12,816 bases of DNA, from assembly GCA_002493395.1 (NCBI GenBank), contig DKYS01000119.1, forward strand, positions 882-13,697, read 5' to 3'. A program made the translations under genes and the position numbers. This DNA comes from Turicibacter sp. UBA7094. GTDB taxonomy: Bacteria > Bacillota_I > Bacilli_A > MOL361 > Turicibacteraceae. The notes beneath the pieces were generated by a model that was not told the DNA's origin, did not search any database, and saw only the letters and a program-made list of their open reading frames with translations. Positions 1-7,192 of this stretch are shown here, one piece after another (the first letter of the stretch is position 1; every line of letters starts with the position of its first letter).

Positions 1-1
1 G

Positions 2-202
2 TATGAAACATTAACGACGGTGCCTAATATGAATAAAGATAGTCAGGTAACGTATAAAGAGATGAGAAGATTTAGCGTTGGAAGCGGGATGACCTCATTT
101 AATAATGTCTTTTCTTTTACACCAAGCACGGAGTCAGAAGAAGATTTAAATCAGGCAGAGGACGTTTATTTATTTGGTTATACATTATCATCAGAAGATT
201 AA
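2..202 (+). CDS. 3' end of an unrecognised gene (5' end outside window)
   Basis: An open frame enters from the left edge with no stop and ends at TAA 200-202, leaving 66 codons. The visible C-terminus is hydrophilic, with no membrane segment. It has an acidic, Ser/Thr-rich stretch (TPSTESEEDLNQAED) and ends YLFGYTLSSED. A GTG at 20 and an ATG at 29 lie in frame, but neither has a convincing ribosome binding site and the frame is open upstream of both, so I treat this as a truncated C-terminus and not a small gene. A strong terminator overlaps the stop codon, which supports this being a real gene end. I do not recognise the family. Confidence 0.6.
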   Translation, partial: YETLTTVPNMNKDSQVTYKEMRRFSVGSGMTSFNNVFSFTPSTESEEDLNQAEDVYLFGYTLSSED

Positions 203-231
203 AAAAGAGAGGACGGGGTCCTCTCTTTTTT
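201..231 (+). terminator. Rho-independent terminator of the left-edge gene
   Basis: GAGAGGA (207-213) pairs perfectly with TCCTCTC (219-225) around a short G-rich loop. The stem is flanked by A6 on the left and T6 on the right, giving 13 continuous complementary pairs and a U-tract. It starts within the stop codon of the upstream gene. The A/T flanks make it potentially bidirectional. Confidence 0.9.
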
Positions 232-273
232 AGAGGGTATTTTTTGAATAAGGTTTATTACTTTCAAGATACG

Positions 274-282
274 TGGTAAAAT
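274..282 (+). promoter_or_regulatory. Possible extended -10 promoter for the small membrane protein
   Basis: TG-G-TAAAAT (274-282) has the TGn extension next to a 5/6 match to TATAAT. The -35 region at 17-bp spacing (TTTATT, 254-259) is weak, as is usual for extended -10 promoters. It lies just after the upstream terminator and about 24 bp before the ATG at 306, so it is well placed to drive that gene alone. Confidence 0.35.
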
Positions 283-305
283 TATGTAAATGTTAAGGGG
301 GGAGA

Positions 306-602
306 ATGTTTATCAGGAAGTATTTATTTTTAATTACTTTTTTGTTATTTTCAATCGTTCATAAAGGCGTATTATATTTATTAGAGAAGGGAGGTATAGA
401 GTTAAGCCATCGTTTTACGTCCATTGTTTATTTTATTGGAAGCCTTATTGTTGTAGGTTTAGAATTTTTATTAATCGGTTATACGTTACTGTTTTGTGTG
501 AATGAAAATAAAAGTGTCCGTTGTGTAGGATTTGTTTTATTGACCATTCTACTATCTGTTTCACTTATTGGCGTTTTAAGCCACTATCAGCTTTTAAATT
601 AG
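306..602 (+). CDS. Small three-helix membrane protein, function unknown
   Basis: A 98-residue protein. The G-rich ribosome binding site (GGGGGGAG, 297-304) sits very close to ATG 306. Hydrophobic segments lie at about residues 5-26, 38-66 and 74-93, with short charged links (LEKGGIELSHR and NENKSVRC), so a three-helix inner-membrane protein is expected. No catalytic or binding motif is visible and I cannot name a family. It is a single-gene transcript: a terminator lies upstream and the independently promoted AbiF cassette lies downstream. The overlapping reading frame at 521-727 is a shadow. Confidence 0.65.
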   Translation: MFIRKYLFLITFLLFSIVHKGVLYLLEKGGIELSHRFTSIVYFIGSLIVVGLEFLLIGYTLLFCVNENKSVRCVGFVLLTILLSVSLIGVLSHYQLLN

Positions 603-794
603 CTAAGGGCAATGCCTTTATTTTAGTTAGGGAGAGAATCTCTAAAAATGGGTTTATAGTTTATTCTACTGGGGGATTTATGTCTTCTTTATTACCATTA
701 AATACAATTACCAGTTGTCTGACTTAATTATCTAATTCTGGATTAATAAAACTATTTTCGTCTAATACCGTTTAAAAGTATTAAAAAAGTAATA

Positions 795-823
795 TTGACA
801 GGGGTATTTAAATATAATAGAAT
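795..823 (+). promoter_or_regulatory. Consensus sigma-A promoter of the AbiF-type RNA/HEPN cassette
   Basis: A perfect -35 TTGACA (795-800), exactly 17 bp, then TAGAAT (818-823, 5/6). The expected transcription start is near 830, so the structured RNA at 830-870 would be the first thing transcribed. It is the best match to consensus in the window. Confidence 0.8.
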
Positions 824-837
824 TGATCACGTGATCA
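824..837. promoter_or_regulatory. 14-bp perfect palindrome across the transcription start (operator or RNA element)
   Basis: TGATCACGTGATCA is self-complementary over all 14 bases. It begins directly after the -10 box and covers the predicted +1. Its position fits an operator for a dimeric DNA-binding protein. Alternatively its right half may be the conserved 5' part of the ncRNA, since transcription would start inside it. Sequence alone cannot separate these. Confidence 0.5.
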
Positions 838-870
838 GGCCCAGATTCCTTACGAGGACTGGGCTATTTT
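830..870 (+). ncRNA. Short structured leader RNA of AbiF type (candidate RNA antitoxin)
   Basis: GCCCAG (839-844) pairs with CTGGGC (859-864). A two-base AT bulge follows on the left side, then TCCT (847-850) pairs with AGGA (855-858) around a TACG tetraloop. The structure ends in ATTTTTAT. It is thus a two-part hairpin doubling as an intrinsic terminator, 24 bp before the abi start codon. A structured 'AbiF RNA' motif is known upstream of Abi_2/AbiF genes in Bacillota, and the placement, the bulged hairpin with TTCCT/GAGGA arms and the T-run agree with my memory of it. AbiF has been proposed to work as an RNA-neutralised HEPN toxin; termination here would give RNA in excess over toxin mRNA. 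Assignment to the Rfam family was not computed. Confidence 0.65.
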
Positions 871-893
871 TATGTTTGAAGTGAGGAGTAGGA

Positions 894-1840
894 ATGAAGC
901 CTTTTAAAACTCATCGCCAACAATTAAGTATTCTTAGAAGTAGAGGATTAGTTATTTCTGATGGAGGATATTAGAAAGAGAAAATTATTATACTGTAATA
1001 AATGGATATAAAGATTTCTTCTTATTAAGAGATGAACTGAATACATTAGTTGATCCAGAACGATATAAAGAGAATGCGACCTTTGAAGAGATTTATACGT
1101 TATTTAAATTTGACAGAGAGTTAAGAAATCATCTTTTAAAATACTTATTAATGTTTGAGGCAAGCCTTAAATCGAAAATCTCCTACAGATTTTCTGAGTG
1201 CTATAGTGATGCGAATACTTACCTTATTTACAAAAATTACACTCGTGATACAAGTAAATTAAAGGATGTTTTAGGTGTTATCGCGACATTGTCTAGTACT
1301 TTAAAAAGTAAGAGTAAAAATAAAACGATAAGTCATTACTTAGATAAACATGAAGGTGTACCGTTAAGGGTGTTAGTGAAGTATTTGACATTAGGGAATA
1401 TTAATTATTTGTTTAGTTGTTTAAATGAATCATTGCGAAATAAAATTGCTAAGGATTTTGGAGATTCGTACAATAGAGATTATTGTTGTAGGATACAGTT
1501 CACTACAGAAATGCTGGATAATATTTTAAAAACCGCTAATTTTTTTAGAAATGTTTGTGCACATGAGGAGAGGTTATATAATTATAAACTCAATAATCCT
1601 TCGAGAAGTCGTGCTATTTCTCAAACTTTAAATGTCCCAGTTAATGAAATTGATAAAGGAAATGTTTATTCCATCGTTGTGTTTTTAAAACTAGTATTAC
1701 CTAAAAGTGATTATAGGGAATTTATTGGAGAGTTAGACGATTTAATAAAGAGTTACTCAAATGGATTTAGCTCTGCAAGCTTTAATGAAATTATGTTGGC
1801 AATGGGATTTAATGAAAATTGGAACGTCGAAATTATATAA
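894..1840 (+). pseudogene. abiF: Abi_2/AbiF-type HEPN protein, frameshifted near residue 25
   Basis: The start ATG 894 has GAGGAG at 883-888. Its frame gives MKPFKTHRQQL, then RSRGLVISDGG, and stops at TAG 972. From 962 another frame is open to TAA 1838, beginning ILERENYYTVINGYKDFFL, the N-terminal signature of Abi-like (Abi_2) proteins. It continues through FKFDRELRNHLLKYLL and PLRVLVKYLTLGNINYLFSCL. RNVCAH (1547-1564) is the HEPN RNase motif R-N-x3-H, followed by EERLYN. The spliced length of about 315 residues is normal for the family. The coding length is off by one mod 3, so a deletion of 3k+1 bases near 960-970 is likely; a few residues also seem missing there. The internal ATG 1151 has no ribosome binding site and would lack the N-terminus, so I consider the gene broken unless it is a sequencing error. 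The family acts in phage abortive infection or as a toxin. Confidence 0.8.
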
Positions 1841-1904
1841 AATGTAATTACATGTTAGTTTTAAATTTAGAGTTGCAGACCAATTTATGATCAATAAGGT
1901 AAAG

Positions 1905-1940
1905 AAAAAATGATTAGCCGTTTAGCGCTAATCATTTTTT
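1905..1940. terminator. Bidirectional terminator between the abi gene and the antiporter
   Basis: TGATTAGC (1911-1918) pairs with GCTAATCA (1927-1934), flanked by A6 and T6, giving 14 complementary pairs and a U-tract on both strands. It serves convergent transcripts: abi from the left and the antiporter from the right. On the minus strand the stem contains a TAG (1928-1930) that ends a coding-like frame extending the antiporter (see findings). Confidence 0.9.
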
Positions 1941-2024
1941 AGTAGAGTTTGAATTCTTTTTTCAATGATAGGGTCACAAACAAGTTCACATGCGAAATTT
2001 GAGACGTCCTCTTTATAGGAGTAA

Positions 2025-3245
2025 TTAAGCGATTGTTTTTTTATAGACAGGAGCAGAGTTTATTTCTTGTGTTTTATTAGAAAAGACAATTTTTAATAGA
2101 ATTGGGGTAATGACGGTTGTGATAACGACCATGATGACAATGGGACCAAAGAATACGGATCCCATTAATCCAAGTGAGGAACCTTTGCTGGCAACGATTA
2201 GTGCAACCTCTCCCCTTGAGACCATCCCAGTTCCAATTTGAATGGCTTCAGTTGTTGAATATTTACACAATTTTGCCCCAAGTGCGCACCCTAAAACTTT
2301 TGTTAAAATGGCGATGATGACTAATGCAACAGAGAAGATAATTAAAGTAGGTGTCATTTCAGGAATAACCACTTTGATTCCAATACTTGCGAAGAAGATA
2401 GGAGACAGTAGCATGTAAGCTGTCGTTTCAAAGCGATTCATAATATAGTGTTTACGTGGTGCATTGGATAAAAATAAACCGGCCATAAAGGCACCTGTGA
2501 TATCAGCGACTCCAAAGAAATGTTCTGCGCAGTAAGAAAGTACTAAACAGAAAACGAAAGATAAAATAACAAAACGTCGGAGATCCATTTTACTACGCTG
2601 CATCGAGGCTTCCATAAATTTTGAAAATAAAAATCCTGCTAATCCCCCAACGATAAAGAATAGGACGATTTTTATTAAGACAACCGCAATGCTTACATTT
2701 GGGTCTGTGGCACTTGTCACAAAAGTTAGCGCAATAACGCCTAAAATATCATCAATAATGGCTGCACCTAAAATGGCATTTCCAGCTCGAGTACTTAGTT
2801 TTCCAAGTTCCTTTAGAGTCTCAACTGTAATACTAACAGAAGTTGCTGTTAAAATGATTCCGATGAAGATATTTTGTAAGAGTGGTAATGCGCTAGCGTC
2901 AGAAATGCCTCCTTTATTAAAGATAGACGCAAGTACAAATCCTCCGGCTAATGGAATAATCATTCCCAAGACCGCGATGATAAGAGAAGCTTTTCCAGAT
3001 TTCTTTAATTCGTTGATATCTGTTTCAAGTCCTGCTGTGAACATTAGGACAATGACTCCAAGTTCGGCAAGCTGAATGATAAAGTCAGTCTCGTGTAAAA
3101 TATTTAGGCATGCAGGTCCGAGTAATAGGCCGGCTAATAAGGCACCAACAACTTGTGGTAATTTAATTTGTTTGGTTAAGAGTCCGAGTAGCTTAGTACT
3201 CATTAAAATTAAAGCGATGTCAAATAGAAATTCATAAGATAACAT
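2025..3245 (-). CDS. CPA2-family monovalent cation/proton antiporter
   Basis: A 406-residue integral membrane protein with about 12 hydrophobic segments and no long soluble domain. Family features include LPQVVGALLAGLLLGP (29-44), the AGLETD motif (71-76), ATSVSITVETLKELG (134-148), the paired aspartates of AIIDDILGVIAL (D165-D166), the SIGIK lysine region and SRGEVALIVA. The Asp-Asp pair resembles electrogenic Na+/H+ exchangers of the NapA/NhaA type, unlike the QD-type Kef channels. It probably exchanges Na+ or K+ for protons in pH or salt homeostasis; the substrate cannot be read from sequence. ATG 3245 is preceded by AAAGGGGG about 9 bases upstream. It is monocistronic and divergent from the FUSC gene. 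Its C-terminus is doubtful: a 7-A run (2036-2042) lies just before the stop and the alternative frame runs 35 more codons. Confidence 0.88.
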   Translation of the reverse strand: MLSYEFLFDIALILMSTKLLGLLTKQIKLPQVVGALLAGLLLGPACLNILHETDFIIQLAELGVIVLMFTAGLETDINELKKSGKASLIIAVLGMIIPLAGGFVLASIFNKGGISDASALPLLQNIFIGIILTATSVSITVETLKELGKLSTRAGNAILGAAIIDDILGVIALTFVTSATDPNVSIAVVLIKIVLFFIVGGLAGFLFSKFMEASMQRSKMDLRRFVILSFVFCLVLSYCAEHFFGVADITGAFMAGLFLSNAPRKHYIMNRFETTAYMLLSPIFFASIGIKVVIPEMTPTLIIFSVALVIIAILTKVLGCALGAKLCKYSTTEAIQIGTGMVSRGEVALIVASKGSSLGLMGSVFFGPIVIMVVITTVITPILLKIVFSNKTQEINSAPVYKKTIA

Positions 3246-3278
3246 GGATACGATCCCCCTTTAGTTTTACATTGACAA

Positions 3279-3284
3279 ATTATA
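3279..3284 (-). promoter_or_regulatory. -10 box for the antiporter gene
   Basis: On the minus strand TATAAT is a perfect -10 hexamer, 34 bases before the start codon with the AAAGGGGG ribosome binding site between. At 17-bp spacing the -35 (TTATAA) is poor, so the promoter is plausible but may be activator-dependent or weak. Confidence 0.4.
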
Positions 3285-3408
3285 CGAGGGGTTCTAATTT
3301 TTTATAACTAATAATCCATAAAAATTTTTCATTTCAGTTTGTTTTCACTTAGTGAATGAAAATAAGATAGAAAAAGGCAAAATATTGTATAAATCGTGTA
3401 GAAGTAAT

Positions 3409-3437
3409 TTGACAAATTTATCATTCTTTGGTAAGGT
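3409..3437 (+). promoter_or_regulatory. Promoter for the FUSC-type transporter gene
   Basis: A perfect -35 TTGACA (3409-3414), a 17-bp spacer, and TAAGGT (3432-3437) as a weak -10. The start codon is about 33 bases downstream, with GGGGTGAGG between. The poor -10 lowers confidence. Confidence 0.4.
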
Positions 3438-3470
3438 GTTTAATATTAATTTTTTAATGGGGTGAGGAAA

Positions 3471-5036
3471 ATGAAGCAAAAAATTATTTCAACAACAACG
3501 ATGTTTATATGTATTTTGTTGTTTATTACTTTTTTCCAAAATATATTTGGTGCATCTACCAAAATCGTTGGAATTACCGTTCTAATTATCGGTTTAGGGA
3601 TTAGTGAAAAAGATTTAACTCAAAATCTAGGGTTACTCGTTATTAAATTAATATGTTTTCTTCTTGTTATGGGAATTTCTAGTTATCTAAGCGTACTAAA
3701 TCCTTATTTAGGACTCTTTATTAATTTTAGCTTTATCTTTTATGCAACTTACATTAACGTTGAAAGAAATAAAAAACCTTATCATTTCCCATTTATTTTA
3801 GGATATTTGTTTTTAATTTTTCTTTCACCGTCAACACCGGAAGCATTACCAAGTCGTTTAATTGCTCTAATAGGTGGTGCTTTTTGCATTGTCGGAGTAC
3901 AGTTGTATTTTAATCGTAATACGTATGATAAAATGTTAAATTCTCGTCTAGATAAAGTGTGCAATCAATTAATTCATCGCCTTGAACGAATTCTTGCAAG
4001 GGATGTTAGTGAACATGAAGAAGAGGTTGATATTCTTAAAGCAAGTATGGGACGGTTTATGAAAGTTATTTATGATCGATTTAGTTCTAATGGTCAGTTA
4101 ACCAAAGGGGGCGTGGGACGCATTACACAAATGGTGACCTACGAAAAAATGTACTATTTGTTAGATGATGTTGCTAAAGATTATGAAGCTGGATTAATTT
4201 CTGAAGAAACGATAGAGGAATTATTAACATTTGTTAAAAATCAAAAACAAGGGAATCCTTCTGAACTAAATTTAGAAATGTTCGAGCAAGGAGCTACCTC
4301 GATTAGACCGTTTAAGCAAATTATTACGGTATTAAAAGCAATACAAGATGATAAGTATCCTATTGAAAAAAGAGGAATCCTTCGCTTATTAAAACCTATT
4401 GATGTTGAATCCTATGCATTTAAATTTGCCATACGATTAGCGATTTTATTATCAGGGTCCTTATTTGTTCTTCAATTGTTCGATTTGAGTTATGGACGTT
4501 GGTTATGTTTTACTCTCGCTGCTCTTGTACAACCTGATATTGAGACAAGTGAACAAAAAACAGTTCAACGTTTGATAGGAACAGGGTTAGGAGTCGTAGT
4601 ATTTAGTGTTTTAATGATGATTTTTAAAGAAGATTCACAACGAGCGTTGATTGTATTAGTCTGTTCTTATATTGGAATGTATATAAATCGTTACGACTTG
4701 AAGGTGAGCTTTGTTACAGTCCAAGCGTTAGGTGGTGCTATTGTAACTGCACCAGGGACAGTTATTGTAGGAAATCGAATTGTTTACATCGTTTTAGGTG
4801 CACTTATTGCTTATTTAGGTAACAAGTGGTTATTCCCGATTCGAAGAAAAGAAATTAAAGAACATTATGTTGGATTGTATGAACAACAAAAACAACAATT
4901 AATAACTCATCCATCTGTTCATCCACAAGAAGTAATTATTAACGCCTATCATTTCCTTGAAATGGGAGAACTAGAAGATACAAAATACTTTGATTGGTTA
5001 GATGTTAGTTTTGAGGCATTGGTTCAAGTGAAATAA
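3471..5036 (+). CDS. FUSC/aromatic acid exporter-like membrane protein
   Basis: A 521-residue protein with two membrane blocks around a soluble region, the usual FUSC/ArAE plan. Block one is residues 5-147 (about six helices). A helical cytosolic part follows at about 150-310. Block two is at about 317-456 and contains YGRW (341-344), ALVQPDIETSEQKTVQRLIGT (PD at 355-356, RLIGT 367-371) and GxGLGVVVF, the recognisable FUSC signature. A hydrophilic tail of about 65 residues ends the protein. Relatives export aromatic acids, fusaric acid or other small organic molecules; the substrate here is unknown. I prefer ATG 3471, with GGGGTGAGG at 3460-3468, over the in-frame GTG 3462 that lies inside that ribosome binding site. 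It has its own promoter and terminator. Confidence 0.8.
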   Translation: MKQKIISTTTMFICILLFITFFQNIFGASTKIVGITVLIIGLGISEKDLTQNLGLLVIKLICFLLVMGISSYLSVLNPYLGLFINFSFIFYATYINVERNKKPYHFPFILGYLFLIFLSPSTPEALPSRLIALIGGAFCIVGVQLYFNRNTYDKMLNSRLDKVCNQLIHRLERILARDVSEHEEEVDILKASMGRFMKVIYDRFSSNGQLTKGGVGRITQMVTYEKMYYLLDDVAKDYEAGLISEETIEELLTFVKNQKQGNPSELNLEMFEQGATSIRPFKQIITVLKAIQDDKYPIEKRGILRLLKPIDVESYAFKFAIRLAILLSGSLFVLQLFDLSYGRWLCFTLAALVQPDIETSEQKTVQRLIGTGLGVVVFSVLMMIFKEDSQRALIVLVCSYIGMYINRYDLKVSFVTVQALGGAIVTAPGTVIVGNRIVYIVLGALIAYLGNKWLFPIRRKEIKEHYVGLYEQQKQQLITHPSVHPQEVIINAYHFLEMGELEDTKYFDWLDVSFEALVQVK

Positions 5037-5043
5037 GTGAAAG

Positions 5044-5080
5044 AAATCACCTAATTCCGTAGGGGACAGGTGATTTTTTT
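5044..5080 (+). terminator. Rho-independent terminator after the FUSC gene
   Basis: AAATCACCT (5044-5052) pairs with AGGTGATTT (5068-5076), followed by further T. The 15-base loop can form a short inner TCC/GGG stem. It lies 7 bp after the stop codon. Confidence 0.9.
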
Positions 5081-5123
5081 CTATTTAGAAAGGTAAGAAA
5101 ATAAAACATAGTTTAACATTTTT

Positions 5124-5132
5124 TGATATAAT
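5124..5132 (+). promoter_or_regulatory. Extended -10 promoter of glpX
   Basis: TG-A-TATAAT (5124-5132) is a perfect -10 with the TGn extension. No good -35 lies 16-18 bp upstream, which extended -10 promoters tolerate. The 5' leader would be about 27 nt and carries AGGAGGG. I see no CcpN or catabolite operator that I would defend. Confidence 0.55.
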
Positions 5133-5166
5133 GAAAGAGGAATTTTAACTTTTAGGAGGGTTATAC

Positions 5167-6177
5167 ATGAGACGTGAGTTGGCAATTGAGTTTTCCCGTG
5201 CGACAGAGGCAGCGGCTTTAGCAGGGTATAAGTGGTTAGGTCGTGGAGATAAGAATGAGGCGGATGGTGCTGCCGTTCTTGCGATGCGTCATGTACTAAA
5301 TGAAATTAATATTCGTGGTGAAATTGTGATCGGTGAAGGGGAAATTGATGAAGCTCCAATGTTATATATTGGGGAACGCGTTGGAACTGGATTTGGTGAT
5401 GATGTGGATATCGCCGTTGATCCGATTGAAGGAACACGCATGACTGCTATGGGACAAGCTAATGCCATGACAACACTTGCGGTCGGAGAAAAAGGATCAT
5501 TTTTAAAAGCGCCAGATATGTATATGGAGAAATTAATTGTCGGGCCAAAGGCTAAAGGTGTTATTGATTTAGACTTATCGTTAGAAGAAAATATTAAACG
5601 TGTGGCAAAAGCAGTGAATAAACCTTTATCTGCATTTACTGTCATGACCCTTGCCAAACCACGCCATGATGAACAAATTAAACAAATGCAACAATTAGGG
5701 GTTCGTGTTTTTGCGATTCCAGATGGAGATGTTGCAGCTTCTATTTTAACGTGTATGCCATTTAGTGAGGTAGATATGGTCTATGGAATTGGTGGAGCAC
5801 CTGAGGGTGTTGTATCTGCTGCGGTTATTCGTGCATTAGATGGAGATATGCAAGGACGATTAGTATTAAGAAAAGACGTGAAGGGTGAAACAGAAGAGAA
5901 CATTCGTATGAGTGAAGACGAAGCACGTCGTTGCCAGGAAATGGGTGTTAAACCTGGACAAATTTTAAAATTAGAGGATATGGCTAAGAGTGATAACGTG
6001 GTGTTCTCAGCAACAGGAATCACAAAAGGTGATTTATTAGATGGGATTGTTTGCGAAGATGGAATGGCGACAACAGAAACTTTATTAATTCGAGGAAAAT
6101 CGCGTACGGTTCGCCGAATTCAGTCAATTCACTACTTAGATCGTAAAGATGAACAAATTAAAGAAATTATTTTATAA
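5167..6177 (+). CDS. glpX: Fructose-1,6-bisphosphatase class II (GlpX)
   Basis: It hydrolyses fructose 1,6-bisphosphate to fructose 6-phosphate plus phosphate, the committed gluconeogenic step, in the cytosol with a divalent metal. The protein is 336 residues, the usual GlpX length. The metal and active-site residues known from E. coli GlpX fall at the same numbers: D33 (NEADGAA), E57 (GEGEIDEAP), D85 with E88 (DVDIAVDPIEGT) and E213 (GIGGAPEG). ATG 5167 is preceded by AGGAGGG at ideal spacing and by its own extended -10 promoter. A strong hairpin follows, so the gene is largely its own transcript, with possible read-through into ispD. It is intact, with codon use like its neighbours. Confidence 0.97.
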   Translation: MRRELAIEFSRATEAAALAGYKWLGRGDKNEADGAAVLAMRHVLNEINIRGEIVIGEGEIDEAPMLYIGERVGTGFGDDVDIAVDPIEGTRMTAMGQANAMTTLAVGEKGSFLKAPDMYMEKLIVGPKAKGVIDLDLSLEENIKRVAKAVNKPLSAFTVMTLAKPRHDEQIKQMQQLGVRVFAIPDGDVAASILTCMPFSEVDMVYGIGGAPEGVVSAAVIRALDGDMQGRLVLRKDVKGETEENIRMSEDEARRCQEMGVKPGQILKLEDMAKSDNVVFSATGITKGDLLDGIVCEDGMATTETLLIRGKSRTVRRIQSIHYLDRKDEQIKEIIL

Positions 6178-6192
6178 ACTTTAACTTAAAAG

Positions 6193-6224
6193 AGCCCCCT
6201 AACTTTATTGGGGGCTTATTTATT
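6193..6224 (+). terminator. Terminator after glpX (leaky U-tract)
   Basis: AGCCCCC (6193-6199) pairs with GGGGGCT (6210-6216) around a 10-base loop. The tail TTATTTATT is interrupted, so termination may be partial. No good promoter lies between it and ispD 15 bp later, so ispD may depend on read-through. Confidence 0.75.
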
Positions 6225-6239
6225 ATGAGAGGTGACAAT

Positions 6240-6926
6240 ATGTATAGTGCAATTATTTTAGCAGCGGGAATTGGAAGTCGTATGGGACTAGGATATAATA
6301 AAATGTTACATGTCATTCAAGGACAACCTGTCGTCATTCGTACGATTAAGCAATTTCTAAAAAACACTAACTGTGGACAACTCATTTTAGTGGTTAATGA
6401 GTTAGAAGTAGAAACGATGCAAAAGTTACTAGACCAAGCTAATATTTTAGATTCTCGCATTGAAATCGTAACTGGCGGAAGTGAACGACAGTATAGTGTA
6501 GCTAATGGATTACAGGCCGTTGGTGAAGATATCGTGTTAGTTCATGATGGGGCACGTCCATTTGTGACCCAAGAGATGGTGATGGAGTGTTTTCAATTAG
6601 CACAAAAGGGGCATCCTTCAATTGTTGCTGTTTCGGTTAAAGATACGATGAAACGAGTGGTGAACGGTATTGTGTTAGAAACACTTAACCGTGATGAAAT
6701 ATATAGTGTTCAAACCCCACAAGCGGCCCCAACTGAATTATTAAAAAAAGCTCATAAGGCCGCTAAAGATGCAAACTTTTTAGGAACAGATGAAGCTAGT
6801 TTAATTGAGAAGTTTACAGATAATCCAGTGCACGTCGTTAAAGGCTCATACACCAATATCAAACTAACGACACCAGAAGATTTGTTAATGGCGGAACAAC
6901 TTCTTCATCTGGAAAGTCAAGTATAA
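6240..6926 (+). CDS. ispD: 2-C-methyl-D-erythritol 4-phosphate cytidylyltransferase (IspD)
   Basis: It transfers CMP from CTP to MEP, forming CDP-ME in the MEP isoprenoid pathway. The protein is 228 residues, normal for the family. Motifs: LAAGIGSRMG (7-16) is the nucleotide-binding loop, K21 the conserved lysine, GGSERQYSV (79-87), VHDGARPF (101-108), DTMKRV (135-140), QTPQ (158-161), TDEASL (183-188) and GSYTNIKLTTPEDL (202-215). TarI ribitol-phosphate cytidylyltransferases are close relatives, but ispF in the same neighbourhood favours IspD. I choose ATG 6240, with GAGAGGTGA 5-6 bases upstream, over ATG 6225, which precedes that site and overlaps the glpX terminator tail. ispF is usually adjacent; here it is 4.2 kb away. 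Confidence 0.93.
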   Translation: MYSAIILAAGIGSRMGLGYNKMLHVIQGQPVVIRTIKQFLKNTNCGQLILVVNELEVETMQKLLDQANILDSRIEIVTGGSERQYSVANGLQAVGEDIVLVHDGARPFVTQEMVMECFQLAQKGHPSIVAVSVKDTMKRVVNGIVLETLNRDEIYSVQTPQAAPTELLKKAHKAAKDANFLGTDEASLIEKFTDNPVHVVKGSYTNIKLTTPEDLLMAEQLLHLESQV

Positions 6927-6928
6927 AG

Positions 6929-6937
6929 TTATCCACA
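6929..6937 (+). other. Single perfect DnaA-box sequence
   Basis: TTATCCACA matches the strict DnaA-box consensus and lies 3 bp after the ispD stop. I saw no second strict copy in the window and no origin-like AT cluster or dnaA gene, so this is not an origin. It could be chance or an isolated DnaA site. The stretch from here to 7192 holds no open frame, promoter or strong hairpin that I can support. Confidence 0.3.
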
Positions 6938-7192
6938 AGAGATGTTTTCAGTCACGTTATGACTATAAAATAAACAAGATAAAAATCTGAACTTTGATGT
7001 GTATCACCCGTATTTTCATGTATTGATTCTGAAAAGGATGAAGAATTAGAGGGCAAAATAACACCTGAAATGTTGGTTATATGAATGATGTGAGAGTTTA
7101 ATAGGAGAGGGAAGAATAGAAAAGCCAATGAGCGAACAATAATCTTATTGTGGCAGGTGCAAAAATTTCATCCATATGAGGATTAGAGTGAA

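Noticed and set aside
606..624. AAGGGCA/TGCCTTT hairpin followed by ATTTT after the small membrane protein
   Set aside because: The usable stem is only about 5 bp with a wobble and a very short T-tract; too weak to call a terminator.
521..727. 68-residue plus-strand reading frame
   Set aside because: It overlaps the end of the small membrane protein in another frame, has no ribosome binding site and no protein-like pattern.
2689..3075. 128-residue plus-strand frame opposite the antiporter
   Set aside because: It is antisense to a well-supported membrane protein and its content mirrors that gene.
3782..3964. 60-residue minus-strand frame within the FUSC gene
   Set aside because: Shadow of the real gene; no ribosome binding site.
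5289..6023. Two minus-strand frames inside glpX
   Set aside because: Antisense shadows of a gene with all catalytic residues in place.
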